Shown here in pieces: positions 45,250 to 53,184 of a stretch of 64,000 nucleotides of DNA. The notes beneath the pieces are model-generated. The model was not told the DNA's origin and did not search any database. It was given only the letters and a program-made list of their open reading frames with translations. Position numbers and translations under genes: made by a program. Position 1 is the stretch's first letter. Each line of letters opens with the position of its first letter. The DNA comes from an uncultured Pseudomonadales bacterium (GTDB lineage: Bacteria > Pseudomonadota > Gammaproteobacteria > Pseudomonadales > Pseudohongiellaceae), in NCBI GenBank assembly GCA_943842505.1, contig CALTDI010000014.1, positions 1-64,000 on the forward strand, given 5' to 3'.

Positions 45250-47703
45250 ATGGCAGCAACACATGCAATAGTAAAGTCTTTACTCTCCTTCAAACATTTT
45301 TCTACACGGCGGGCTTCTCTATTTATTTTCTTTATTCTGCCGGCCTTTTCACAAGCGCAGGATCTACCTTCGGTTGATGAAACCGTTGCCAATGCGAGTC
45401 GTATGGAAGGCTACTTCAATCTCTATTGGGAAGAATCCAGCGGCAAGATGTATTGGGAGATCGATAAGCTCGATACAGAGTTTCTCTACCAGATCTCGAT
45501 GGGGTCGGGCTTGGGTTCCAATCCGGTTGGCATCGATCGCGGTCAACTGCGAGGGACTTATGTGCTCGCAGCCAAGCGGGTTGGCCCCAGAATATTATTA
45601 GTACAACCCAATTACCGCTATCGCGCCTCCAGCGACAATATTCTGGAGAGACAGTCGGTAGAGGATTCTTTTGCGCCTTCGGTGCACTGGGGGTTCGATA
45701 TCGTGGCAGTCGGAGAAGACAGTGTGTTGGTCGATGCGACAGACTTCTTCCTGCGTGATGCGCGAAACGTTACGGGTGCTATCGCCAACAGGAATCAAGG
45801 AAATTATTCCCTTGATAAGAGTCGCAGTGCCTTCTATCTAGATAACACCAAAAGCTTTCCCGAGAATGTAGAGATCGAGTCGATGCTAACCTTCACTAGC
45901 AGCAACCCGGGAAATCTCGTGAACAGTGTGGCGGCAACCGGCAGTGCGATTACCCTGCGACTGCATCACTCTATAGTAAAGCTGCCAGATGATAATTTTA
46001 AAACCAGAATATCCGACCCGAGAATTGGTACTAATGGGCCAACTATTCAAGACTACAGCACCGCGATCGGTGAAGACTTACAGGTTCGTCTGGTGGCCAA
46101 GCACAGACTAGAGAAGAAGGATCCCAATGCGGTTCGGTCCGAGGCTGTTGAGCCGATTATCTACTATGTTGATTCGGGCACACCCGAGCCTATCAAGTCA
46201 GCGTTGATTGAGGGGGCTAGCTGGTGGAATCAGGCTTATGAGGCGGCCGGCTTTATCGATGCCTTTCAGGTTAGGGAATTGCCGGCAGGTGCCGATGCGC
46301 AGGATGTGCGCTACAACATGATTCACTGGACTCATAGACGCACCAGGGGTTACTCCTACGGTGGTTCGGTGCAAGACCCGCGTACGGGTGAGATTATCAA
46401 GGGCAATGTAAACCTCGGCAGCCTGCGTCTAAGGCAAGACTATCTGCATGGTCAGGGGCTCATCCCCGGTTTCGATTACTTGTCCGTCGTTGCCGATAAC
46501 AACTCTGCTTCGGTGAATATGGCGCTGGACAGAGTCCGGCAACTGTCTGCCCACGAGGTAGGTCACACGCTTGGCTTTCCCCATAACTACTTGAGCAGTT
46601 CTTATGATCGCGAGAGTGTCATGGACTACCCGGCACCTTTGGTTGAGATCACAGCCGAGGGAAGAATCGACCTGTCGAATGCCTATGTCCAAAGAATCGG
46701 TGAGTACGACAAGCTGGCTATTAGATATTCCTACGAACAGTTTCCCCCTGGCGCCGATGAGGCAGAGGAGTTAGCCAAGATAGTGCAGGAGAGCCTGGAT
46801 AGAGGCTTGTTGTTCATGGCGCACAACAACAATAATTTTGTTGGTGCAGGCCATCAGTTCGCAGGCGTTTGGGATAACGGCGCCAATCTGGTTGATCATC
46901 TGAAACACGAGATCGAGGTGCGCCGCATTGGTTTGGAAAATTTCGGTGCGGCCCTGATTCGAAATGGTGAGCCACTGTCTACGCTGGAATATGTTCTCCT
47001 GCCACTGTATATGCATCATCGCTTTCAGCTGAACTCGGCAGCTCAGAGCATAGGCGGTGCGGACTATCGCTACGTCGTCAGAGGAGACGGCCAGGTGCCG
47101 TTCACGATAATCGATGCCGAAGAGCAAAGAGACGCATTGGAGACGGTGCTTTCAACGCTGTCCGTAGATTTTCTAACGCTGCCGCAGAATATACTGGAGC
47201 TGATTCCGCCGCCCGCCTATCGCTATACCCAGGGCGAGCCTTTCCCGGGCCGCACTGGTTTGCTTTTCGACGCCCTGGGTGCGGCAGAAGGCTCGGCTAG
47301 CCTTTCAGTCAAACAGATATTGCACCCGGCGCGAATGGCCAGACTCGTTGCCTATGGCAGCATGGGCGACTACCCGGATCTCGAAGAAGTGATCGATAGG
47401 CTGTTAGATGTAACCTGGGAGGGCGGTGCTGCGGATAGCGACTATCAGCAACAGCTGCTGCATATGGTGCAACGCGTTACCGTCGATGAGATGATGATTC
47501 AGGCTAGCAGTGTCGATAGTTCCGGTGAGGTGCGTGCGATATTGTCCGACCGGCTCGGCACGCTAGCGAACCGACTGGAAAGGCGCAGAAATGCCAGTGC
47601 ACATCAGACAACTGTTGCAGCAGATATTCGGCGCTGGCAGCAACGCCCGGATGATTCGATACCAGGGGCTGCTCTTCAGTTGCCCCCTGGTGACCCAATC
47701 TAG
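45250..47703 (+). CDS. Exported zinc metalloprotease with DUF5117 domain
   Basis: The 817-residue protein begins with a signal peptide ending FSQAQD. Residues 30-210 fit DUF5117 (EGYFNLYWEESSGKMYWEI, LVQPNYRYR). The catalytic metzincin-like site is HEVGHTLGFPHNY, with His435, Glu436, His439 and His445 as ligands and base, followed by a VMDYPAP Met-turn-like segment. The C-terminal half is the DUF4953-type region. Such secreted peptidases are widespread in marine bacteria; targets are unknown. GAGG precedes the start. Unlike most relatives it is not next to a TonB receptor. Confidence 0.86.
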   Translation: MAATHAIVKSLLSFKHFSTRRASLFIFFILPAFSQAQDLPSVDETVANASRMEGYFNLYWEESSGKMYWEIDKLDTEFLYQISMGSGLGSNPVGIDRGQLRGTYVLAAKRVGPRILLVQPNYRYRASSDNILERQSVEDSFAPSVHWGFDIVAVGEDSVLVDATDFFLRDARNVTGAIANRNQGNYSLDKSRSAFYLDNTKSFPENVEIESMLTFTSSNPGNLVNSVAATGSAITLRLHHSIVKLPDDNFKTRISDPRIGTNGPTIQDYSTAIGEDLQVRLVAKHRLEKKDPNAVRSEAVEPIIYYVDSGTPEPIKSALIEGASWWNQAYEAAGFIDAFQVRELPAGADAQDVRYNMIHWTHRRTRGYSYGGSVQDPRTGEIIKGNVNLGSLRLRQDYLHGQGLIPGFDYLSVVADNNSASVNMALDRVRQLSAHEVGHTLGFPHNYLSSSYDRESVMDYPAPLVEITAEGRIDLSNAYVQRIGEYDKLAIRYSYEQFPPGADEAEELAKIVQESLDRGLLFMAHNNNNFVGAGHQFAGVWDNGANLVDHLKHEIEVRRIGLENFGAALIRNGEPLSTLEYVLLPLYMHHRFQLNSAAQSIGGADYRYVVRGDGQVPFTIIDAEEQRDALETVLSTLSVDFLTLPQNILELIPPPAYRYTQGEPFPGRTGLLFDALGAAEGSASLSVKQILHPARMARLVAYGSMGDYPDLEEVIDRLLDVTWEGGAADSDYQQQLLHMVQRVTVDEMMIQASSVDSSGEVRAILSDRLGTLANRLERRRNASAHQTTVAADIRRWQQRPDDSIPGAALQLPPGDPI

Positions 47704-48233
47704 AGTTCAAAGATTCTAGCAGGCCGGATAGTTTTACTTTTTCTATCTGGCCTTTCCATCTGGTCTCTCTACCTGGTCTCTCCATCTGGCCTCTCCATGG
47801 AACCTTTCTATCTTGCCTCACTAGCTGGATTCGCCCTGCCATTTTTTCAAACAGCAATGCTGTCAGAGCAAATTTATAGACCCAAGTCTTGAATAATCCG
47901 CGATAGCGGCTTCCTTGTGACATCTAGTAGCTATTTCAGCCTTCTTCGGTCGTTTCAAATCATCTACAAGCCACGTTGCCCGCTACCCAGCGCTTTTTAT
48001 GGCGGCCCCACAATTTGTAACAAATCAGCTCTCAAAAATTGACCTATATCAGTAAATGCAGTTCCTTCAGGAGCAGAATAGGTATCAAAGAGCGTTCGGC
48101 TGCAGTGATGGGGCGCAATCTGTTGAGAAGATTGAAAACTGTTTGTAAAACAATTGGCTACTGAAAATAGAGCTGGAAACGAGAGCAGCTAAAAACCTAT
48201 AACTACTATTAAGAAGAGGCAGGAGAGAAAACC
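47704..48233. other. 530-base intergenic region with a tandem repeat
   Basis: No gene is recognised. It holds the 13-bp repeat array at 47745-47835 and, closer to 48234, an AT-rich stretch that must include the promoter of the cytochrome gene. The leftward frame across the repeats is a repeat artefact. Confidence 0.45.
47745..47835. repeat. Degenerate 13-bp tandem repeat, seven units
   Basis: Units begin at 47745, 47758, 47771, 47784, 47797, 47810 and 47823. The first four are close to ATCTGGYCTCTCC (units 1-4 differ at one to three positions); the last three are increasingly diverged (ATGGAACCTTTCT, ATCTTGCCTCACT, AGCTGGATTCGCC). It lies 41 bases after the metalloprotease stop. Confidence 0.8.
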
Positions 48234-49568
48234 ATGAGGAAAACGAATCTATTGGGACTGTTCTCAGCGATGGCGCTAGTCCCGGCAATCGCCGGAGCGC
48301 AAGAGCCCGCAGACCACGAAATCACCTATGCGGGTGAGGTGTCGCGGATCATTCAGGACAACTGCCAGATTTGTCATCAACCCGGTCAGATCGGGCCTAT
48401 GTCTTTCACGAGCTATGAAGAAGTTCGTCCCTGGGCACCGCTTATTAGATTGAAGGTGCTTGAGCGTGAGATGCCTCCTTACCAATATGATAGTGATATT
48501 GGCGTGCAAGAACTCAAGAATGACTGGCGTATGTCTGATGAAGACATTGACACTCTCGTGGCATGGGTAGATGCCGGTTCTCCATTCGGCAATCAAGAAG
48601 ATCTGCCAGGGCCAAAACAGTATCCTGTGGTCGGCGAATGGCGCTTGGCTGAAGAATTAGGACAGCCGGATCATGTTATTCAATCCACTAAGTGGGACGT
48701 TCCCGGTAAAGGGCAAGACATGTGGTGGGAGCCCGAAGTAGACACGGGTATCACCGAGAGTCGCTGCATCAAAGCAGTTGAGACGCTGCCTTCGGCGGCC
48801 GCTCATGGTTCGACTCACCATGCAAACTCTCACTTCATGGTTGAGGACGAAGAAGGTGAGTGGGTAACTTACGGCCGCTTGTCCGAATACGCCTACGGTA
48901 AACTCGGTGAGAAAGTCCCCGAGGGTGCCTGTAGAACAGCGCCTGCCAACTCCAAGGTTGGCTGGAGCATTCACTACTACCCTGATGGCAATGCAGTACC
49001 GGACGATCAGGTTTCTGTCGGTATCTGGTACTACGATGAAGAAGACCAGTTCGATGAGACGGCAGCCTATCCTCAGGATCTGCGTCTTTATATGCTGGAC
49101 GGCGGTGGTGACTACCTGATTCCTCCTCATGGCACATTGATGACACAGGGGTTTCATTCCTTCGATCACCCGGTTCGCATCGACAGCTGGCAGCCGCATT
49201 TGCACCTGCGTGGTGTGGCGATGTCCATGGAAGTTTTCGATCCTGCTACAGGGCAGCGCGAAGTACTCAGTCAGGCTTCAAACTGGAACGCTGGCTGGAA
49301 CCACAGTCATACCTATGAAGACGGCTTCCAACCGCTGATACCAGCAGGTTCGACTATCATCCTGACTTCATGGTTCGACAATACGGCGGCTAATCCACGC
49401 AACCCAGATCCGGATCAGTGGGTTGGTGCAGGCCAGAGAACTACAGATGAGATGTCTCACGCCTGGATCGCCGTAACGCACCTGGACGACGAGGGATATG
49501 AAAAGATGCTAGCGGAGAAGCAAGAACGCGAGCAGAGAACTGTTGCGACTGTAGGAGGTGTTCGATGA
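48234..49568 (+). CDS. Exported cytochrome c with copper-monooxygenase-like C-terminal domain
   Basis: The 444-residue protein has a signal peptide ending AGAQEP, a monohaem cytochrome domain (CQICH at residues 44-48, with EMPPYQYD and MSDEDIDTLVAWVDAG), then a long domain resembling the two-domain copper fold of ascorbate-dependent (PHM-like) monooxygenases. In that part, THHANSHF, QPHLHLRG with HxH, FDNTAANPRNPDPDQWVGAGQRTTDEM and a methionine before SHAW match where copper ligands are expected. It could oxidise an organic substrate with electrons delivered by its own haem. The product and substrate are unknown. The next gene overlaps by four bases. Confidence 0.75.
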   Translation: MRKTNLLGLFSAMALVPAIAGAQEPADHEITYAGEVSRIIQDNCQICHQPGQIGPMSFTSYEEVRPWAPLIRLKVLEREMPPYQYDSDIGVQELKNDWRMSDEDIDTLVAWVDAGSPFGNQEDLPGPKQYPVVGEWRLAEELGQPDHVIQSTKWDVPGKGQDMWWEPEVDTGITESRCIKAVETLPSAAAHGSTHHANSHFMVEDEEGEWVTYGRLSEYAYGKLGEKVPEGACRTAPANSKVGWSIHYYPDGNAVPDDQVSVGIWYYDEEDQFDETAAYPQDLRLYMLDGGGDYLIPPHGTLMTQGFHSFDHPVRIDSWQPHLHLRGVAMSMEVFDPATGQREVLSQASNWNAGWNHSHTYEDGFQPLIPAGSTIILTSWFDNTAANPRNPDPDQWVGAGQRTTDEMSHAWIAVTHLDDEGYEKMLAEKQEREQRTVATVGGVR

Positions 49569-50491
49569 ACAAATTCAAGAAATATGCGACCGGCACACTA
49601 GCGGCGTTGCTTATGGGTCTAATTGCAGCCCCGCTGTATGCGCAACTGCCGGCACACCTACGCGACTTTCAACTAGCCAGCAGAAAGGCTAGTGGCGACC
49701 TGGTAGGCCCAATGTTCAACGGCTGGATCAAGAATCAGGATGACTCGATTACGATGATATTCGGTTTCGTAAACAGAAACAGAGAAGAGATCGTCGATAT
49801 TCCTCTTGGTCCGAATAACTTCATCGAGCCTGCCCAGTTTGATGGCGCTCAGCCAACGCATTTTCCAGTGTATAAGCGTCCCGGTTTCGTCGGCATTCAG
49901 GAGCGAGGGGCATTCGCTGTCACAGTGCCAGCGGACATGGCAGATACGGAAGTAGTGTGGACCCTGAAGCACGCGGGGCACAGCTACTCGATTCCAGGCC
50001 GAGCTACCTCGACAGCGTACGAGATGAGCCGCGAGGAGCGAGCGCTTGGTTCTCTGTCGCCGGCCATTAGGTTCGACATGGACGGGCCAGAGTCTACTGA
50101 CCGCGAGGGAATCAAGGCAGCCAAGATTACCGCATCGGTTGGAAGTCCTGTAACGCTGACTGCCTATGCACAGGATCGTGGCAATCGCGCGGAATATGAA
50201 GTGGAAGAGCTCTTCGTTCCAGTGGGCACAGAATGGATTATGCATCAGGGACCCGCTGCACCGGAATTCGAATCTGCGAAGATAACCGGCCGCGATAGGG
50301 CTAAAGCAGGCGAAGGCGAGGGCACTGCCACTGCCGACGGCTGGACCCTAGTGCAAACAGAGGCCACCTTCTGGGAGCCGGGCGACTATGTCGTTCGACT
50401 GCGGGTCGACAACTTCATGGCAGGCGACAGCAAGTTCGATAACCAATGCTGCTGGTCTAATGCCTATGTGCCGGTGACAGTAACACCTTAG
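49565..50491 (+). CDS. Secreted protein of unknown function, partner of the cytochrome/monooxygenase-like protein
   Basis: ATG 49565 overlaps the previous stop (ATGA), so both are translated together. The 308-residue product has a signal peptide ending PLYAQL. The mature part looks like two or three immunoglobulin-like beta domains: MIFGFVNRNREEIVDIPLG, AVTVPADMADTEVVWTLKHAG, SPVTLTAYAQDRG and WEPGDYVVRLRVDNFM, plus a Cys-Cys pair in QCCWSN. No catalytic motif was recognised. A structural or electron-transfer partner of the upstream protein is the simplest guess. A terminator follows. Confidence 0.75.
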   Translation: MNKFKKYATGTLAALLMGLIAAPLYAQLPAHLRDFQLASRKASGDLVGPMFNGWIKNQDDSITMIFGFVNRNREEIVDIPLGPNNFIEPAQFDGAQPTHFPVYKRPGFVGIQERGAFAVTVPADMADTEVVWTLKHAGHSYSIPGRATSTAYEMSREERALGSLSPAIRFDMDGPESTDREGIKAAKITASVGSPVTLTAYAQDRGNRAEYEVEELFVPVGTEWIMHQGPAAPEFESAKITGRDRAKAGEGEGTATADGWTLVQTEATFWEPGDYVVRLRVDNFMAGDSKFDNQCCWSNAYVPVTVTP

Positions 50492-50515
50492 ATCCAGGCT
50501 TTACTTTCCAAGAGA

Positions 50516-50558
50516 CAACGCCCTGATTCGGTGAGAACTGATTCAGGGCGTTTGTCTT
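50516..50558 (+). terminator. Terminator after the cytochrome-monooxygenase-like operon
   Basis: AACGCCCTGATT (50517-50528) pairs with ATTCAGGGCGTT (50541-50552) with one mismatch, followed by TGTCTTTTTG. Confidence 0.85.
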
Positions 50559-50744
50559 TTTGTTCGCTTAGATTTTACTCTTTAACCTAGACTTAAATTT
50601 TTCAAAGTAGAGCTGCGCTTGCTACTCCTGTTACTCCTTCTTCATTGTTCTGCGTAATTCCTATTGCTTCATTTCCAAGCCCCCATGTTAATCTCTCAGC
50701 TCAAATGCCCAACTGTGATTAACTGCCAACTGGAATTACTTTCA

Positions 50745-51354
50745 ATGACCTATAGACCCCTGTGCGTCCTTTTCTTCTGCGCCACGCTTATCAATTGTGC
50801 AACTGAATTCGATAGTCGCAGCGACATAGATCTAAACGAACTCGCTAACATAGTTAAAATTCTAGCCTCCGATGAGTTCGAGGGGCGTGCTCCAGGCGGT
50901 CGCGGCGAAGAGAAAACAGTTGCCTACCTGATCGAGCGATTTCAATCTCTGGGCCTGCAACCGGGCGGAGAGAATGGAGGATGGACACAGGCAGTGCCAT
51001 TGATTCATACCCAGGTTCTCACGCCTGCTGCGGTTCAGCTCGAAACTCCCACCGGCATGCAATTGCTGGAGCAGGTTCGCGACATTGAGATGAGCACCAC
51101 CAGATCGGTAGAGAGTATTGAGATCGAGAACGCAGACCTGGTCTTCGTCGGTTTTGGTGCGACGGCGCCGGGCCGCTCGAAAGCAGGGCAGGACTATCAC
51201 GCCGGAAAACCTGCCAGAGAATGGATTGTTCCTTCGAGCCGATCATTTCTCGCTGGCGCGTCGCGGTGCCCCAGTGTTGTTAATCATGGGGATTTACGGT
51301 GGCTCGGACCTTCAGGCGGAGCGAGAAAGTAGCAATTTGCTTAGACAACAGTAG
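50745..51354 (+). pseudogene. M28 peptidase remnant with internal deletion and frameshift
   Basis: From ATG 50745 a lipoprotein signal (LINC) leads into the N-terminal part of an M28 aminopeptidase-like protein: ANIVKILASDEFEGRAPGG, TVAYLIERFQSLGLQPGG and DLVFVGFGATAP. At about 51200 it jumps to sequence that, read in the +1 frame (51118-51354), gives the far C-terminal motif LPENGLFLRADHFSLARRGAP of the same family. The stretch between, which normally carries the zinc-binding HxD, E-E and D residues, is missing. A full gene would be about 1.6 kb. This is a dead gene with a deletion of about 900 bases. Confidence 0.75.
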
Positions 51355-51389
51355 TCAGCACCCTTATCATTCGGGAATTCGGAGGCAAG

Positions 51390-51824
51390 ATGCAACTAAC
51401 CCCTTTTCATTTGGCAATTCAGGTTCGCGACATCAATGAGGCGCGAGACTTCTACGGCAACAAGATGGGCCTGCCCGAGGGTCGTAGCTCCACGGATTGG
51501 ATCGATTTCAATCTGTTCGGTCATCAGCTGGTGACCCATGTGAATCCGCAGCTTGGAAAAGAAGGCAAGATCGCCAGCATCGCGAATGGTGTCGATGGCC
51601 ACGGTGTGCCGGTACCCCATTTCGGTGTCGTGCTAAATTTTGATGATTGGGAAGCGCTAGCTGAAACCGTCACCGAATTCGTAGATGATTTTATTATTGA
51701 GCCCTATATACGCTTCAAGGGTCAGCCTGGAGAGCAGGGCACAATGTTCTTTTCCGATCCCTCAGGAAACGCCCTCGAATTTAAGGCATTTCGAGATATC
51801 GAGTCGCAGCTCTTCGCTAAGTAG
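51390..51824 (+). CDS. VOC (glyoxalase/dioxygenase-superfamily) protein
   Basis: The 144-residue protein shows paired beta-alpha-beta-beta-beta units: [18 protein letters not shown] at the start (His as first metal ligand) and [16 protein letters not shown] near the end (Glu as last). [14 protein letters not shown] supplies a second His. This is a vicinal oxygen chelate protein of the lyase or dioxygenase type, cytoplasmic, with no assigned substrate. GGAGG precedes ATG 51390. It follows the M28 remnant by 36 bases. Confidence 0.87.
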   Translation: MQLTPFHLAIQVRDINEARDFYGNKMGLPEGRSSTDWIDFNLFGHQLVTHVNPQLGKEGKIASIANGVDGHGVPVPHFGVVLNFDDWEALAETVTEFVDDFIIEPYIRFKGQPGEQGTMFFSDPSGNALEFKAFRDIESQLFAK

Positions 51825-51953
51825 CCTCAATCGAATCGCCAGAATATTCACTAGCCAGTTATCGGGAGACTGTCGGTCGCCTCGTGAGTTGGACACGGGT
51901 ACAGATTGGATATATTGTACGGACTTTACTTATAAGAATATGGAGAGCACGCA

Positions 51954-52463
51954 ATGGGTAAGGGTAAAATCGCGGGAATCGCGATAGCTGTGGTACTAGC
52001 GGTCGTAATCGTGGGATGGGCATCTACGGCTCCCTACCTGAGCAATCAGGGCCTTGGCCGCACACCTGGCATCATCATTGGTGGAACCATGACGGCACCG
52101 CTAGCCGATTTCACGCCGCTTAACGAGAGTGTGCGCGGTCCTTTGATGTTTAAGCTAGACGGCTTTCCACCATTCGTAAACTACCTGTCGTGGGTAGGCA
52201 CTCCAGATGGTGTAATCACGGCGACCCGTCCAGACAATGGATACTGGGCTCGACGCGTCCGTGCAAAAGGTGGTGATGGCTTGCTACGCATAGGTGACGC
52301 TACCTACGAGATGACTGCCACCGAGATTCACGGCGACGACCGCATTGCGATGATGAGACAGTGGGCGGCGAAGTCTGGCGGCAGAACACTTGATGAGCCA
52401 GCCTACCCAGGTTCAGAACCGCTTCGTGATTGGAAAGTGTTCTTCTGGACACCTAAGTCCTAG
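51954..52463 (+). CDS. Membrane-anchored small protein, possible split-barrel fold (paralogue 2)
   Basis: The 169-residue protein begins with one hydrophobic anchor (residues 6-24) and is the sister of the protein at 9089-9592: same length, same order of motifs (TPGIIIGGTM, GPLMFKLDGFPP, VITATRPDNGYWARRVR, GDATYEMTATEIHGDDRI, LRDWKVFFW). It ends with an aromatic-rich segment as the other does. No cofactor or catalytic residues are recognised. ATG 51954 has GGAGA upstream and a hairpin terminator follows, so it appears to be a single-gene unit. The function is unknown. Confidence 0.75.
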   Translation: MGKGKIAGIAIAVVLAVVIVGWASTAPYLSNQGLGRTPGIIIGGTMTAPLADFTPLNESVRGPLMFKLDGFPPFVNYLSWVGTPDGVITATRPDNGYWARRVRAKGGDGLLRIGDATYEMTATEIHGDDRIAMMRQWAAKSGGRTLDEPAYPGSEPLRDWKVFFWTPKS

Positions 52464-52482
52464 TCAGATACCTCAGTAATCT

Positions 52483-52518
52483 AACTCCCTGTTGAGGTGC
52501 TCAATCAGGGAGTTTAGA
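52483..52518 (+). terminator. Terminator after the anchored small protein
   Basis: AACTCCCTG TTGAG (from 52484) pairs with CTCAA TCAGGGAGTT (to 52514), giving a stem of about 14 bp with one bulge or mismatch and a three-base loop; a short T-run follows. Confidence 0.75.
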
Positions 52519-52648
52519 TAGAGTCGAGACGGCATTCAGCAGCGCCCTGGTTCGTTAGAAACGAATTAGTGTTGTCCCGGCTTTTACAAAGCTGTGTGTC
52601 TTTTTCGCTACCCCAGTGCATCGTATCTTCGATATTTCCATATTATAG

Positions 52649-53113
52649 TTAATCCGATGGAGTCCCGCGCGGCGATTGCCTTAGGGAGAGGTAAAGCATC
52701 AGTGGTATCAAGATCACTAAAACCAATTGTCCAATCGCTGCAGGTGCGGTGCCCGTGGTTTCTATGCTCTTCAGTAAGCTTAGGCCCATCCTGGAGCTCC
52801 ATTCCAAGAAGATAAATCCATACATCAGTGGGATAAGACTGCGATAACGCAGGGCTACCAGCAGATAGATCAGGCCAACCATAAGCTGCGCTATGCCCCA
52901 CTGTGCGAAGATATAGACCACCGCCTCGGCGCCACCTTGGGTAAAACTATCCAGAGGAATAGTCGCAATAGATTGAGCGCCACCATCGGCGCTGAAGATA
53001 TGCACACAGCTTCTGCCGATCGTTATCAGTGTTATAAGAAAGAAGAAATACAGTGCCAGCTTGTTGCCGGAATAGATGTTATCTACCTGTCTGGGGAAAA
53101 TTCTTTCGAACAT
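52649..53113 (-). CDS. Four-helix membrane protein of unknown function
   Basis: Start ATG 53113 with AGGTGACA gives 154 residues with hydrophobic segments near residues 19-38, 68-84, 90-105 and 125-145. A recognisable family was not found. The order FSADGGAQSIATIP between helices 1 and 2 and RYRSLIPLMYGFIFLEWSSR in the middle suggest an integral protein with polar loops that may act as a small channel, but that is a guess. It follows the D-aminoacylase-like gene on the same strand and its start lies 32 bases from an 8-bp tandem repeat. Confidence 0.6.
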   Translation of the reverse strand: MFERIFPRQVDNIYSGNKLALYFFFLITLITIGRSCVHIFSADGGAQSIATIPLDSFTQGGAEAVVYIFAQWGIAQLMVGLIYLLVALRYRSLIPLMYGFIFLEWSSRMGLSLLKSIETTGTAPAAIGQLVLVILIPLMLYLSLRQSPRGTPSD

Positions 53114-53144
53114 ATTGTCACCTGTCGTTTTTGCAACTACTCCC

Positions 53145-53184
53145 ACTCACCGACTCACCGACTCACCGACTTACCGACTTACTG
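53145..53184. repeat. 8-bp tandem repeat, five units
   Basis: ACTCACCG is present three times, then ACTTACCG and ACTTACTG, in exact 8-bp phase from 53145. The array straddles the stop codon of the leftward D-aminoacylase-like gene and lies just upstream of the membrane protein start at 53113. Confidence 0.8.

Noticed and set aside
47745..47835. Possible CRISPR array
   Set aside because: Units are contiguous with no spacers, and 13 bp is too short; it is a plain tandem repeat.
47504..47923. Leftward 139-residue frame across the tandem repeat
   Set aside because: Its periodic residues come from the 13-bp repeat (13 bases per unit, so frame rotates) and the rest is antisense to the metalloprotease gene.
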